Source: Mycolicibacterium sp. MU0053 (GTDB lineage: Bacteria > Actinomycetota > Actinomycetes > Mycobacteriales > Mycobacteriaceae). From it: a stretch of 64,000 nt of DNA. Below the pieces are notes generated by a model. It saw only the letters and a list, made by a program, of their open reading frames with translations, was not told the origin of the DNA and searched no databases. The position numbers and the translations under genes were made by a program. Of this stretch, positions 52,247 through 61,260 are shown piece after piece. The stretch spans positions 4,836,001 through 4,900,000 of the forward strand of contig NZ_OY726397.1 in NCBI RefSeq assembly GCF_963378095.1, given 5' to 3'. Numbering within the stretch: position 1 is the first letter of the stretch; every line of letters begins with the position of its first letter.

Positions 52247-54481
52247 ATGACCGCGTCCCCCGTCGTGGACGGCCCCGGTGCCACCGACCGCGTGTACACG
52301 TTCTGCCGGTATTGCCTGGCGGCCTGCGGTGTCGAGGTCACGGTCGAGGGCAACCGGGTCACCAAGATCGCCGCGGACAAGCAGAATCCGCACAGCTGGC
52401 AGGACTTCTGCGCCAAGGGCCGCAACGCGCAGCAACTGGTCGAGCATCCACGCCGGATCCTCGCTCCGATGAAACGCGTCGGAGATCGCTACGTGGCGGC
52501 CGGCTGGGACGAGGCGATCGCCGACATCTCCGCGCGGCTCACGGCGCTGATCGCCACCGACGGACCCGACACGGTCGGCGCCTACTACGGAAACCCGGCC
52601 GGATTCTCGTCGTCCAACCTGATCTTCTTGAACGGCTGGCTCGACGGCATCGGCACTCGGAGTCGCTACGCGGTGGGCTCGGTGGACCAGAACGCGCTGC
52701 ACGTCGTGGCCGAGGCCATGTACGGCTCGGCGATCATGGTGCCGGTCTCCGACATCGATGCCTGCGACTACTTTCTGCTGGTCGGCACGAATCCGGCCGT
52801 GAGCGCGTGGAACTGGGTGGAAACCGTGCCGGGCGGCTGGCGGCGCGCGCTGCAGCGGCAACGCGGCGGCGCGAAGATCGTCGTGGTCGACCCGCTGCGC
52901 ACCGAGAGCGCCGACCTGGCCGACACCCACATCGCGGTGCGGCCCGGCCAGGACTGGGCGCTGCTGCTCGCGCTGGTCAAGGTCATTCTCGACGAGGGCC
53001 TCGAACACCGGCAGGACTGCGCCGAGCGGGTCAACGGGATGGGCGAGTTGCGCGCGTTGGTCGCTGCGGCCGACCTCGATGACCTGGCCGCCCGCTGCGA
53101 CGTGCCGCGCGCGCTGATCCAGGACACCGCGCGGGATTTCGCGGCCGCGCGCGGCGCGATGGTGGTGACCCGTACCGGGGTGTCGCTGCACCTGGCCGGC
53201 ACGGTCGGGGAATGGCTCGGGCACGTTCTGAACGTGATCACCGGCCGGATGGACCGCCCCGGCGGACGCCGGTTCGAGCCCGGCTACGTCGACGCATTGC
53301 GGCTGGCGGGCCTGGCGAAGACGCCCGAGCACCGCAACCGGGTTTCTGGCCGGCCGATGGTCGCCGGGGCGCACTCGCTGAGCGACCTGGCGAACGAGAT
53401 CGCCACGCCGGGACGCGGCCGGATCCGCGCGATGGTGATCGACGCGGGCAACCCGGTGGTCTCCGGCCCGGATGGCGCCGCCCTGGACCGGGCTTTTCAG
53501 CAGCTGGATCTGTTGGTGGCCATCGACTTCGTCCAGCGCGAGAGTCACCGGCACGCGCACTGGCTGCTGCCGGCCGTGCATTGGCTCGAACGCGACGACC
53601 TACTGGCGCTCACCAGCAACATGCACGACGAGCCGTTTGTCCAGTACGGCGCCCAGGCGGTGCAACCGCCGCCCGAGGCCCGACCCGAGTGGCGAATCTT
53701 CGCCGACCTGGCCATCGCGATGCGCACGCCACTGTTCGGTGTCCGCGGGCTCAACGGTTTCCTCAAGGCCACGGCCGCGCTTGCGCGGCTCACCCGACGC
53801 CCGGGCCTGGCATTCAGCCCGGCGTGGCTCGACCGGTTGATGATCGCCACCTCGCGCAAGGTCAACGGGCGGCGGCTGCGGTGGCGCGACCTGGTGCGGA
53901 ATCCGCACGGACTGGTGCTCGGTCCCCGCGAATACGGCCACTTCACGACGGCGCTGCGCACCGCGGACAAGCTGATCCAACTCGCCCCGGCCGAACTTGT
54001 CGCCCGCACCCGGGAGTTGCTCGCGGCGCCGCACCCGGTGGCGCCGCGCGGGTACCCGTTCCAGCTCGGGAACCGCCGCCATCGGCACTCGATGAACTCG
54101 TACCTGAACGAACTCCCCGGCTTGCATCCCGGCGGCCGGGGTAACCGGGTGCTGATGAACTCCGATGATGCGGCCGCTCTCGGTGTCGCCGACGGCGACC
54201 GGGTATCGGTGTTCTCGGCGGTCGGCGAGGTGGAGTTGGAGGCCGAGATCAGTGACCGGCCCCGCCGCGGTCTGCTCGTGCTGGACCACGGCTGGGGTTC
54301 ACGGGTTTTCGACCCACGCGGGTCAGAGCCGGCGCAGTCCCATGGCGTGAACCGCAACCTGTTGATCGACGCCAACCCGGTAGATCCGCTGTCGCAGACG
54401 CCCGCGCTGAGTTCTGGATACGTGGGAGTTCGGCGATGCGCGGTCGAACGAGCCCCTACACTGGCAAGTTATGAGGTCTAA
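52247..54481 (+). CDS. Molybdopterin-dependent oxidoreductase (DMSO-reductase family)
   Basis: 744 residues. An N-terminal [4Fe-4S] site uses C20, C23, C27 and C55, followed by the molybdopterin-binding domains and a C-terminal dinucleotide-binding domain (MNSDDAAALGVADGDRVSV). No twin-arginine signal is seen, so it is cytosolic. I could not identify a Cys, Sec or Ser metal ligand with confidence. ATG 52247 has GGGGAGG at ideal spacing; a weaker ATG is at 52205. Regulon element copy E points at it. Substrate unknown; electron-transfer partner not adjacent. Confidence 0.88.
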   Translation: MTASPVVDGPGATDRVYTFCRYCLAACGVEVTVEGNRVTKIAADKQNPHSWQDFCAKGRNAQQLVEHPRRILAPMKRVGDRYVAAGWDEAIADISARLTALIATDGPDTVGAYYGNPAGFSSSNLIFLNGWLDGIGTRSRYAVGSVDQNALHVVAEAMYGSAIMVPVSDIDACDYFLLVGTNPAVSAWNWVETVPGGWRRALQRQRGGAKIVVVDPLRTESADLADTHIAVRPGQDWALLLALVKVILDEGLEHRQDCAERVNGMGELRALVAAADLDDLAARCDVPRALIQDTARDFAAARGAMVVTRTGVSLHLAGTVGEWLGHVLNVITGRMDRPGGRRFEPGYVDALRLAGLAKTPEHRNRVSGRPMVAGAHSLSDLANEIATPGRGRIRAMVIDAGNPVVSGPDGAALDRAFQQLDLLVAIDFVQRESHRHAHWLLPAVHWLERDDLLALTSNMHDEPFVQYGAQAVQPPPEARPEWRIFADLAIAMRTPLFGVRGLNGFLKATAALARLTRRPGLAFSPAWLDRLMIATSRKVNGRRLRWRDLVRNPHGLVLGPREYGHFTTALRTADKLIQLAPAELVARTRELLAAPHPVAPRGYPFQLGNRRHRHSMNSYLNELPGLHPGGRGNRVLMNSDDAAALGVADGDRVSVFSAVGEVELEAEISDRPRRGLLVLDHGWGSRVFDPRGSEPAQSHGVNRNLLIDANPVDPLSQTPALSSGYVGVRRCAVERAPTLASYEV

Positions 54482-55013
54482 GCAAACCGTCGGGCTGGCC
54501 GCCACGCTGGCCCTCGTCGGCTGGTGCGCCTCGGCGGCGATCGCGGTTGCCGAGCCCGAACCCGCGCCGGCTCCGCCACCGGGTCCCGTCACGACGTTCG
54601 AAGGCGACGGCACCTATGCCGTCGGCACCGAGATCACGCCGGGAACCTACAGTTCAGCGGGTCCGGTCGAGGGCGGCGGCGCGTGCTACTGGAAGCGGGT
54701 CAGCAACGGCAAACTCGTCGACAACGCGATGAGCAAGAAGGCCCAGGTCGTCAAGATCGAGGCCGGCGACACGTCCTTCAAGACCAGCGACTGCCAGCAG
54801 TGGAACAAGATCAACGACTGCCTGCCCGGGTGCGGGCCGCAGGGCGCCAATCCCGCCGCGATCCTGGGCCAGCTCGGACAGATCGTGCTCGGCAATCCCG
54901 GCGGCCCGCCGCCCGCGTCTCCGGCCGCTCCGGCTGCCCCCGCCGCCGAGGCCGCCCCGGCCGCTCCGGCCGGCACCGGCCCGGCCCCTGGTCCCGCCGA
55001 AGCCGCCTCCTGA
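54471..55013 (+). CDS. Secreted protein with Pro/Ala-rich C-terminus
   Basis: 180 residues. A signal peptide spans about residues 1-27 (LAATLALVGWCASAAIAVAEP). The mature domain contains GDGTYAVGTEITPGTYSSAGP and ACYWKRV, a pattern seen in small exported mycobacterial proteins, with four more cysteines likely paired. The last 50 residues are a Pro/Ala-rich tail. The ATG lies inside the end of the preceding gene (11-base overlap). Function unknown. Confidence 0.83.
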   Translation: MRSKQTVGLAATLALVGWCASAAIAVAEPEPAPAPPPGPVTTFEGDGTYAVGTEITPGTYSSAGPVEGGGACYWKRVSNGKLVDNAMSKKAQVVKIEAGDTSFKTSDCQQWNKINDCLPGCGPQGANPAAILGQLGQIVLGNPGGPPPASPAAPAAPAAEAAPAAPAGTGPAPGPAEAAS

Positions 55014-55072
55014 TCCACCGGCACCACACATTCCCGGCGCTGCGTCGCTGACGCTTTAGTAAGGTTCAGCGG

Positions 55073-55615
55073 GTGAGCATGCCGTCCGCGCGCGCCCGCC
55101 GCCCGCGCGGCGCGTTGATCGGTGGCTGTTCCGCGCTGGTCACCGCGGCCGCGCACGCGGGCGCCGGCGGTGGGCTGCCGGGCGGCGGCACCCTGATGGT
55201 GCTCGCCCTCGTCTCGATCACCATCGGTGTCAGCGCCGGCCGGTTCCGGATCGAGGATCGGCGCGGCCAGGTCGGCGCGCTCGTCGCCGCGCTGCTGGCC
55301 GCCCAGGCGCTCGGCCACCTGACGCTGGCGTTGACCGCCGGCCATGCGCATGAGTCCCTGCTGCCGTCGGTGCCGATGCTGCTGTTCCATACCGCCGCCG
55401 CGGTCGGACTCGCCGTGCTCATCGCGGCGGTCGAGCATCTCTACGCGGTGTGCGAATCGGTGCTCTGCTGGCTTCGGCTGTTCCTGGTCGGACGAACCCG
55501 GCCCGCCGTCAGACCACGCCGATTCCGTGCGACCGATGTTGTCGCACAACCGATTCTGTCGTATTGCGGGTTGGGCATGCGCGCCCCGCCCGGTCTCGCG
55601 TCGCACGGCGCCTAG
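55073..55615 (+). CDS. Small membrane protein
   Basis: 180 residues starting at GTG. Four membrane helices are suggested (about residues 15-30, 40-55, 67-90 and 103-125), rich in Ala, Gly and Leu, with HAHESLLPS in a loop. It precedes the PepSY gene, so it may belong to a metal- or heme-related module, and the His-containing loop fits that. No family assignment. Confidence 0.75.
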   Translation: MSMPSARARRPRGALIGGCSALVTAAAHAGAGGGLPGGGTLMVLALVSITIGVSAGRFRIEDRRGQVGALVAALLAAQALGHLTLALTAGHAHESLLPSVPMLLFHTAAAVGLAVLIAAVEHLYAVCESVLCWLRLFLVGRTRPAVRPRRFRATDVVAQPILSYCGLGMRAPPGLASHGA

Positions 55616-55664
55616 CGCCGCTCCCCACCGCCCCCGGCCCCGCCCGGCGGGCATTCCAGGGCAC

Positions 55665-55691
55665 CGCAACCGAACCGTCGGTTCGGTTGCG
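55665..55691. promoter_or_regulatory. Perfect 12-bp inverted repeat with 3-base loop
   Basis: CGCAACCGAACC, GTC, GGTTCGGTTGCG lies 32 bases before the PepSY gene. It is followed by no T-run. It may be a terminator for the upstream gene or an operator. Confidence 0.6.
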
Positions 55692-55722
55692 CCCTCCTCT
55701 TCGACGCAGACGAAAGCGCACC

Positions 55723-57162
55723 ATGACCACTACCCAACCCGAAACACCACCCCCGAACGACGAGGTCCTCGCCTCCGAACCGAACCGGCGTCCACCCGGC
55801 TTTGCCGCGCTGCTGCGCCGGTTGCATTTCTACGCCGGCGTGTTCATCGGCCCGTTCATCCTGATCGCGGCGGTGACCGGCCTGCTGTATGCCCTGATCC
55901 CCCAGATCGACACCGTTGTGCACCGTGAGCAGTTGACCGTCGACCGGGTCGGCGATCAGCGCCTCCCGTTGGCCGACCAACTCGCCGCCGCCCGCCTCGC
56001 GTACCCCGAGGGCGCGGTGGAAAGCATCCGGCCACCGGCGGCGCCCGACGAGACGACCTGGGTCACCCTCGCCGTCGACGACGTTCCGCCGGATTACGCC
56101 CGCACGGTGTTCGTCGACCCGTACAGCGGCGAGGTCCGCGGCGCGCTGACCACCTACGGCCAATGGTTGCCCGTGCGAGCCTGGTTCGACGAACTGCACC
56201 GCAACCTGCACCTGGACGCCGTGGGTCGCCATTACAGCGAACTGGCCGCGAGCTGGCTGTGGATCACCGCGCTCGCCGGGCTGTGGTTATGGATCGGGCA
56301 TCGTCGTCAGACCGGATCCTGGCGTCGCATCGCGGTCCCCGACCGCACCGGCAGGGGGCGACGACGGACCCGGTCCTGGCACGCCGCGATCGGGGTGTGG
56401 ATTCTGGTGGGTCTGCTCGGCCTCTCGGTCACCGGTATCACCTGGTCCCGGTACGGCGGGGCGTCGATCGACGCGGTGCAGCAGGCGTTGCACACCACCG
56501 CGCCCGCGGTCGACACCACCCTGACCGCCAACGGACCTGCCCCGGCGGCCGGGGCGCACTCCCATCACGGTGAATCCGTAAGCGCGGGAGTCGATTTCCT
56601 GAACGGCGCCGATCACGCGTTGCATGCCGCGCACGGCGCGGGCCTGACGGAACCGATGTGGATGTACCCGCCGGGCAACAGCGCGGAGGGCTGGCTGGTC
56701 GCCGAGAACAAGCGGGACTGGCCGACCCGCAACGACGCGATCTCGGTGGACCCGGACACCGGGGCGATCACCGACCGCGTCGACTTCGCGCAGTGGCCGT
56801 TCCTGGCCAAGCTCACCCGCTGGTCCATCGACACCCACATGGGGATCCTGTTCGGGGTGCCCAATCAAATTGTGTTGGCGCTCACGGCAATCGGATTGAT
56901 CTTCCTGATCATCCACGGCTACCGGATGTGGTGGCAGCGCCGCCCGACGCGTGGGTCGGCGTGGTCCGCCGGCCGGCCCCCGCTGCGGGGCGCGATCCGG
57001 AGCCTGTCACCGGTGGCGGCCGTCGCGCTGGTGGTCGCGGCCGCCGCGGTGGGCTGGTTCCTGCCGCTGTTCGGGCTGAGCCTGCTTGCGTTCGTCGTCG
57101 TCGATGCGATCATCGGTGTCGTCAAGCGCAATCGCCGCGCTCAACCGGCGGCGGCGGACTAG
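55723..57162 (+). CDS. PepSY-associated membrane protein
   Basis: 479 residues. TM1 (about 36-58, LHFYAGVFIGPFILIAAVTG) carries the HxxG-type start of PepSY_TM proteins. A periplasmic PepSY-like region (about 60-165) is followed by TM helices near 185, 225, 390 and 425-460. A His-rich stretch (AHSHHGES and HALHAAHGAG, residues 288-310) could bind metal. Such proteins are linked to iron-siderophore reduction or metal handling. The short gap to the carboxyltransferase gene suggests readthrough. Confidence 0.85.
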   Translation: MTTTQPETPPPNDEVLASEPNRRPPGFAALLRRLHFYAGVFIGPFILIAAVTGLLYALIPQIDTVVHREQLTVDRVGDQRLPLADQLAAARLAYPEGAVESIRPPAAPDETTWVTLAVDDVPPDYARTVFVDPYSGEVRGALTTYGQWLPVRAWFDELHRNLHLDAVGRHYSELAASWLWITALAGLWLWIGHRRQTGSWRRIAVPDRTGRGRRRTRSWHAAIGVWILVGLLGLSVTGITWSRYGGASIDAVQQALHTTAPAVDTTLTANGPAPAAGAHSHHGESVSAGVDFLNGADHALHAAHGAGLTEPMWMYPPGNSAEGWLVAENKRDWPTRNDAISVDPDTGAITDRVDFAQWPFLAKLTRWSIDTHMGILFGVPNQIVLALTAIGLIFLIIHGYRMWWQRRPTRGSAWSAGRPPLRGAIRSLSPVAAVALVVAAAAVGWFLPLFGLSLLAFVVVDAIIGVVKRNRRAQPAAAD

Positions 57163-57176
57163 CGACAGGAGCGGCG

Positions 57177-58745
57177 ATGCCCGACGGCGGACTACCGGAC
57201 GATCATGTGGAGTTGCTCCGCCGTCGGGCACTCACCGAGGACCAGGCCCGACCCGAGGCGGTGCAGCGCCGCCACGGCGCCGGTGCCCGCACCGCCCGGG
57301 AGAACATCGCCGACCTGGTCGACCCCGGATCCTTCGTCGAATACGGCCGATTCGCGATCGCCGCGCAACGACAGCGGCGGCCCGTCGACGAACTGATCGA
57401 ACGGACCCCGGCCGACGGGCTGGTGGCCGGCACGGCGCGGGTCAACGGCGAGCTGTTCGGGCCGCGGCGCAGCGCCTGCGCGGTGCTGTCCTACGACTAC
57501 ACCGTGCTGGCCGGCACCCAGGGCGTGTTCGGGCACCGCAAGAAGGACCGACTCTTCGACCTGATCGAGCGGATGCGATTGCCGACGGTGTTCTTCGCCG
57601 AGGGCGGCGGCGGACGTCCCGGCGACACCGACTATCCGACGGTCTCCTCGCTGGAGGTCCGCGCGTTCAAGCTGTGGGCGGCGCTGTCGGGGCTGGTTCC
57701 GCGCATCGCGGTGGTCAAGGGCCGCTGTTTTGCCGGCAACGCCGTCATCGCGGGATCCGCCGATCTGATCGTGGCCACCGCCGACACGTCCATCGGGATG
57801 GGCGGCCCGGCGATGATCGCCGGCGGCGGCCTCGGCGACGTGGCCCCCGATGACGTCGGCCCGATCTCGGTGCAGGAACCCAACGGCGTCGTGGACGTGG
57901 TGGTGGCCGATGAGGCCGAGGCGGTCGCGGTCACCAAGCGGTTGCTGTCCTATTTCCAGGGTGTCACCGAACCCGGCCCGGCCGCCGACCAAACCGGTTT
58001 GCGCACAATACTTCCCGAACGCGCCCGGCGGGCCTACCTGGTCGACCCGATCATCACCACCCTCGCCGACCAGGACTCGGTGACGTTTCTGCGGCCCCGG
58101 TTCGCGCCCGAGTTGGTGACCGCGCTGGCGCGCATCGAGGGCCGTCCGGTCGGGATCATCGCCAACAACACCCGGGTGATGGCGGGGGCGATCACCGCGG
58201 CGGCCGCCGACAAGGCCGCGCGCTTCCTGCAACTGTGCGATGCCTTCGACCTGCCGGTGGTGTCCCTGGTGGACTGTCCGGGTTTCATGGTCGGCCCGGA
58301 CGCCGAGGCGCAGGCCCTGGTCCGGCGCGCGTCCCGGATGCTGGTGGCCGGCGCCGCGCTGGAGGTGCCGCTGATCGCAGTGATCCTGCGCCGCGGCTAC
58401 GGCCTGGGTGCGCAGGCGATGACCGGCGGCAGCCTGCAGGAACCGCTGCTGACGGTGGCCTGGCCGGGTGCCCACCTCGGGCCGATGGGGCTCGAGGGTG
58501 CGGTGCGCCTGGGACTGCGCAAGGAACTCGAGGCCATCGCGGACCCCGCCGAACGCGAGGACCGGGTGCGGCAGGCCACCGAGGCGGCGCAGGACAACGC
58601 CAAGGCGCTCAACGCCGCGCAACTCTTCGAGATCGACGACGTCATCGACCCCGCCGAGACCCGCGCGCTGATTGCGGCGACGCTGAACGCCGCCGCGCTG
58701 CACGAGCGCGGCCCGCGCCGGCCCAGGTTCGTCGACACCTGGTAG
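57177..58745 (+). CDS. Biotin-dependent acyl-CoA carboxylase, carboxyltransferase (beta) subunit
   Basis: 522 residues. The two crotonase-like halves carry oxyanion-type segments GRCFAGNAVIAGSAD and LVDCPGFMVGPDAE, with GYGLGAQAMTGG near the C-terminus and ILRRGYG. The family transfers carboxyl from carboxybiotin to acetyl-, propionyl- or longer acyl-CoA. No biotin-carboxylase gene is adjacent. AGGAG precedes the ATG. It sits upstream of two acyl-CoA dehydrogenases, which suggests acyl-CoA breakdown through a carboxylated intermediate, as in leucine or geranyl-CoA routes. Confidence 0.87.
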   Translation: MPDGGLPDDHVELLRRRALTEDQARPEAVQRRHGAGARTARENIADLVDPGSFVEYGRFAIAAQRQRRPVDELIERTPADGLVAGTARVNGELFGPRRSACAVLSYDYTVLAGTQGVFGHRKKDRLFDLIERMRLPTVFFAEGGGGRPGDTDYPTVSSLEVRAFKLWAALSGLVPRIAVVKGRCFAGNAVIAGSADLIVATADTSIGMGGPAMIAGGGLGDVAPDDVGPISVQEPNGVVDVVVADEAEAVAVTKRLLSYFQGVTEPGPAADQTGLRTILPERARRAYLVDPIITTLADQDSVTFLRPRFAPELVTALARIEGRPVGIIANNTRVMAGAITAAAADKAARFLQLCDAFDLPVVSLVDCPGFMVGPDAEAQALVRRASRMLVAGAALEVPLIAVILRRGYGLGAQAMTGGSLQEPLLTVAWPGAHLGPMGLEGAVRLGLRKELEAIADPAEREDRVRQATEAAQDNAKALNAAQLFEIDDVIDPAETRALIAATLNAAALHERGPRRPRFVDTW

Positions 58746-58802
58746 GACCCGAATCACACCCCGCCCTATCTTGACGGGTGTCTGTTCCATATCGTGGCTC
58801 AC

Positions 58803-59999
58803 ATGAGCACCGCTGCTGATTCCGAACGGGTCGCCGACCTTGCCCGGCAGGTCCTCGCCGACCACGACCCGAAATCCGTTCCCATCCCCGACTACCTCGG
58901 CGCCTGCTACGACGCCGGGCTGGCGTGGGTGCACTTCCCCGAAGGCCAGGGCGGGCTCGGCGTCTCGCGCGGCCTGCAGGCCGTGGCCGACGGGATCCTG
59001 CAGGGCGCCGGCGGTCCGGTTCCGCTGAGCCTGAACCCGATGGGCTACGGCATGGCCGCGCCCACCATCCGCGAGCATGCGCAGTCCGACGACCTCAAGA
59101 AGTCCTGGCTGCGGCCGCTGGCCACCACCGAGGACATCTGGTGCCAGCTGTTCTCCGAGCCCGGCGCGGGTTCGGACCTGGCCGGCCTGGCCACCTCCGC
59201 GGTGGTCGACGGTGACGACTGGGTGATCAACGGCCAGAAGGTGTGGACCAGCCTGGCGCACCGGGCCCGGTGGGGCCTGTTGCTGGCGCGCTCCAATCCG
59301 GACGTGCCCAAGCACAAGGGCCTCACCTACTTCGTCGTTGACATGCACGGCCCCGGCGTGGAGACCCGTCCGCTGCGCCAGCTGACCGGCCAAGCCGAGT
59401 TCAACGAGGTCTACTTCACCGACGCCCGGATTCCCGACGCCCACCGTCTCGGCGCCGTCGGCAACGGCTGGGGCGTGGCGATGACCACCCTGATGAACGA
59501 ACGCAGCGCCCTCGGCGGCAGCGGCAGCCGGCGCGGCGCCGGGACCATCTCCGATGCGGTCGCGTTGTGGGCCGCGCGGCCCGAGTTGCGCACCCCGGTG
59601 TTGCGCGATCAACTGACCCAGCTGTGGCTGCGGTCCGAGGCGCAGCGCCTGACCGCGGAGCGCTCGCGCGCCACCGCCGGGGTCGGCGGGCCGGGCCCCG
59701 AGGGGTCGATCGGCAAGCTGGTCGGCGCCGAGCTGAATCAGCACATCTACCAGTGGTGCATGGATCTGCTTGGGCCCGAAGGCATTCTGTACCACAACTA
59801 CAACCTGTTGGACGAGCGGGATTCCGAGGCCGACTGGCGCGGACCGGTTCAGCAGCGGTTCCTGCGCAGCCGCGCCAACACCATCGAAGGCGGCACGTCG
59901 GACGTGATGCGCAACATTCTCGGCGAGCGGGTCCTGGGCCTGCCGGGCGACCTGCGTGCCGATGCCGGCATGCCCTGGAAGGAGATCCCCCGTGGCTGA
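58803..59999 (+). CDS. Acyl-CoA dehydrogenase
   Basis: 398 residues. QLFSEPGAGSDLAGLATSA and GQKVWTSLA define the FAD domain; the C-terminal TIEGGTSDVMRNILGERVLGLP retains a Glu at the classical catalytic position, unlike the enzymes at 28 and 30 kb. ATG 58803 (GTG 58794 possible). Its stop overlaps the next dehydrogenase start by 8 bases. Pairs with the next gene, possibly as a heteromer. Confidence 0.9.
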   Translation: MSTAADSERVADLARQVLADHDPKSVPIPDYLGACYDAGLAWVHFPEGQGGLGVSRGLQAVADGILQGAGGPVPLSLNPMGYGMAAPTIREHAQSDDLKKSWLRPLATTEDIWCQLFSEPGAGSDLAGLATSAVVDGDDWVINGQKVWTSLAHRARWGLLLARSNPDVPKHKGLTYFVVDMHGPGVETRPLRQLTGQAEFNEVYFTDARIPDAHRLGAVGNGWGVAMTTLMNERSALGGSGSRRGAGTISDAVALWAARPELRTPVLRDQLTQLWLRSEAQRLTAERSRATAGVGGPGPEGSIGKLVGAELNQHIYQWCMDLLGPEGILYHNYNLLDERDSEADWRGPVQQRFLRSRANTIEGGTSDVMRNILGERVLGLPGDLRADAGMPWKEIPRG

Positions 60000-61158
60000 G
60001 TTCACGTTCACCACCGAGCAGCAGGAGCTGCGCAACGCGGTGCGCAAGTTCGCCGCCGACAACTTCGACGAGGCCACGGTGCGGCGGCTGATGGAGTCCG
60101 ATCCGACCTTCGACCCGAAGGTGTGGGCCCGGCTCGGTGCCGAACTCGGCGTGCTGGGCCTGGCCGTTCCCGAGTCGGCCGGTGGGGTCGGTGGCACGCT
60201 CGTCGACCAGGCGGTCGCGGTCGAGGAACTGGGCGCCGCATTGGCCTGCGGTCCGCTGTTCGGCACCGTGTACCTGGCCATTCCGGCCTTGGTGGCCGCC
60301 TCCGCTGGGGCGGCGCGCGACGAGCTGCTGCCCGAGCTGATCGAGGGTCGCAAGACCGCGGCGTTCGCGGTCGGCGACCACGGCGGGGCCTTCGCTGCCG
60401 CGCAGGTCCCGTTGACCGCGGTAGCCACCGGTGACGGTGTCGCGATCACCGGCACTGCTGACCGGGTCGTCGATGCCGGCGCCGCCGATGTACTGCTGGT
60501 CGCGGCAACCGGACCCGACGGCGTGGGCCTGTACGCGGTCGAGGCCGCCGGCCCCGGGGTGCAACGCACGAATCTGGTCACCCTGGATCTGACCCGTCCC
60601 CAAGCCACCGTCGAATTCCACGAGGCCCCAGCACAATTGGTCTCCGCCGCCGACGAGGCCGAACGCGTCATCAACCACGCGCTGCAGGTGGGGTCGGTGC
60701 TGCTGGCCGTCGAGCAGGTCGGCGCCAGCCAGCACCTGCTCGACATCGCGGTGGACTACGCCAAGACCCGGTTGCAGTTCGGCCGGCCGATCGGCTCCTT
60801 CCAGGCCGTCAAGCATCGGTTGGCCGATCTGCTGGTCGACGTCGAGCACGCCAGATCGACTGCCTACCACGCAGTCTGGGCGCTGACCGACGGCAGCGAC
60901 GACCCGGCGCTCGCAGCCAGCATCGCGCAGGCCGTCGGATCGGAGGCGTTCAGTCGCGTCGCCCGCGACACCATCCAGACGCTCGGCGGCATCGGGTTCA
61001 CGTGGGAGCATCAGACGCACTTGTACTTCAAGCGCGCCACCACCGATGCGGCACTGTTGGGTTCGGCCGAACAGCATCGCTCACGGGTGGCCGATATGGT
61101 GCTCGACACCGCAGCCGCGGACCGCGTTCCGGATGTGGCGGTGGGCGTCCCCGGCTGA
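59992..61158 (+). CDS. Acyl-CoA dehydrogenase
   Basis: 388 residues from a GTG embedded in the end of the previous gene, with AGGAG upstream. It keeps TRLQFGRPIGSFQAVKHRLADLLVD and TLGGIGFTWEHQTHLYFKRA but the middle domain lacks the EPxxGSD FAD segment, resembling the small-subunit type at 27 kb. This fits a heteromeric dehydrogenase with the 58803 product. A 23-bp hairpin ends the transcript. Confidence 0.87.
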   Translation: MAEFTFTTEQQELRNAVRKFAADNFDEATVRRLMESDPTFDPKVWARLGAELGVLGLAVPESAGGVGGTLVDQAVAVEELGAALACGPLFGTVYLAIPALVAASAGAARDELLPELIEGRKTAAFAVGDHGGAFAAAQVPLTAVATGDGVAITGTADRVVDAGAADVLLVAATGPDGVGLYAVEAAGPGVQRTNLVTLDLTRPQATVEFHEAPAQLVSAADEAERVINHALQVGSVLLAVEQVGASQHLLDIAVDYAKTRLQFGRPIGSFQAVKHRLADLLVDVEHARSTAYHAVWALTDGSDDPALAASIAQAVGSEAFSRVARDTIQTLGGIGFTWEHQTHLYFKRATTDAALLGSAEQHRSRVADMVLDTAAADRVPDVAVGVPG

Positions 61159-61181
61159 GTCCGCGGGGGCCACCCCCCAAT

Positions 61182-61245
61182 AGCGCGAGCGCTCACTGGG
61201 GTACGGAATCCGCACGATTTCTGTACCCCAGTGGCCGCTCGCGCT
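61182..61245. terminator. Large bidirectional hairpin terminator
   Basis: Two 23-base arms pair at 21 positions around an 18-base loop, with AGCGCGAGCG at one end and ACTGGGGTAC next to the loop. It fills the gap between the converging dehydrogenase and P450 genes. Confidence 0.7.
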
Positions 61246-61260
61246 GGTGTTGGGAGGTGC

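Noticed and set aside
55055..55072. Possible iron-box (IdeR) sequence before the membrane protein gene
   Set aside because: TTAGTAAGGTTCAGC resembles only half of the 19-bp iron box and has no matching second half.
57192..60746. Minus-strand open frame of 1184 codons
   Set aside because: It is antisense to the carboxyltransferase and two acyl-CoA dehydrogenases, whose catalytic motifs and ribosome sites are on the plus strand.
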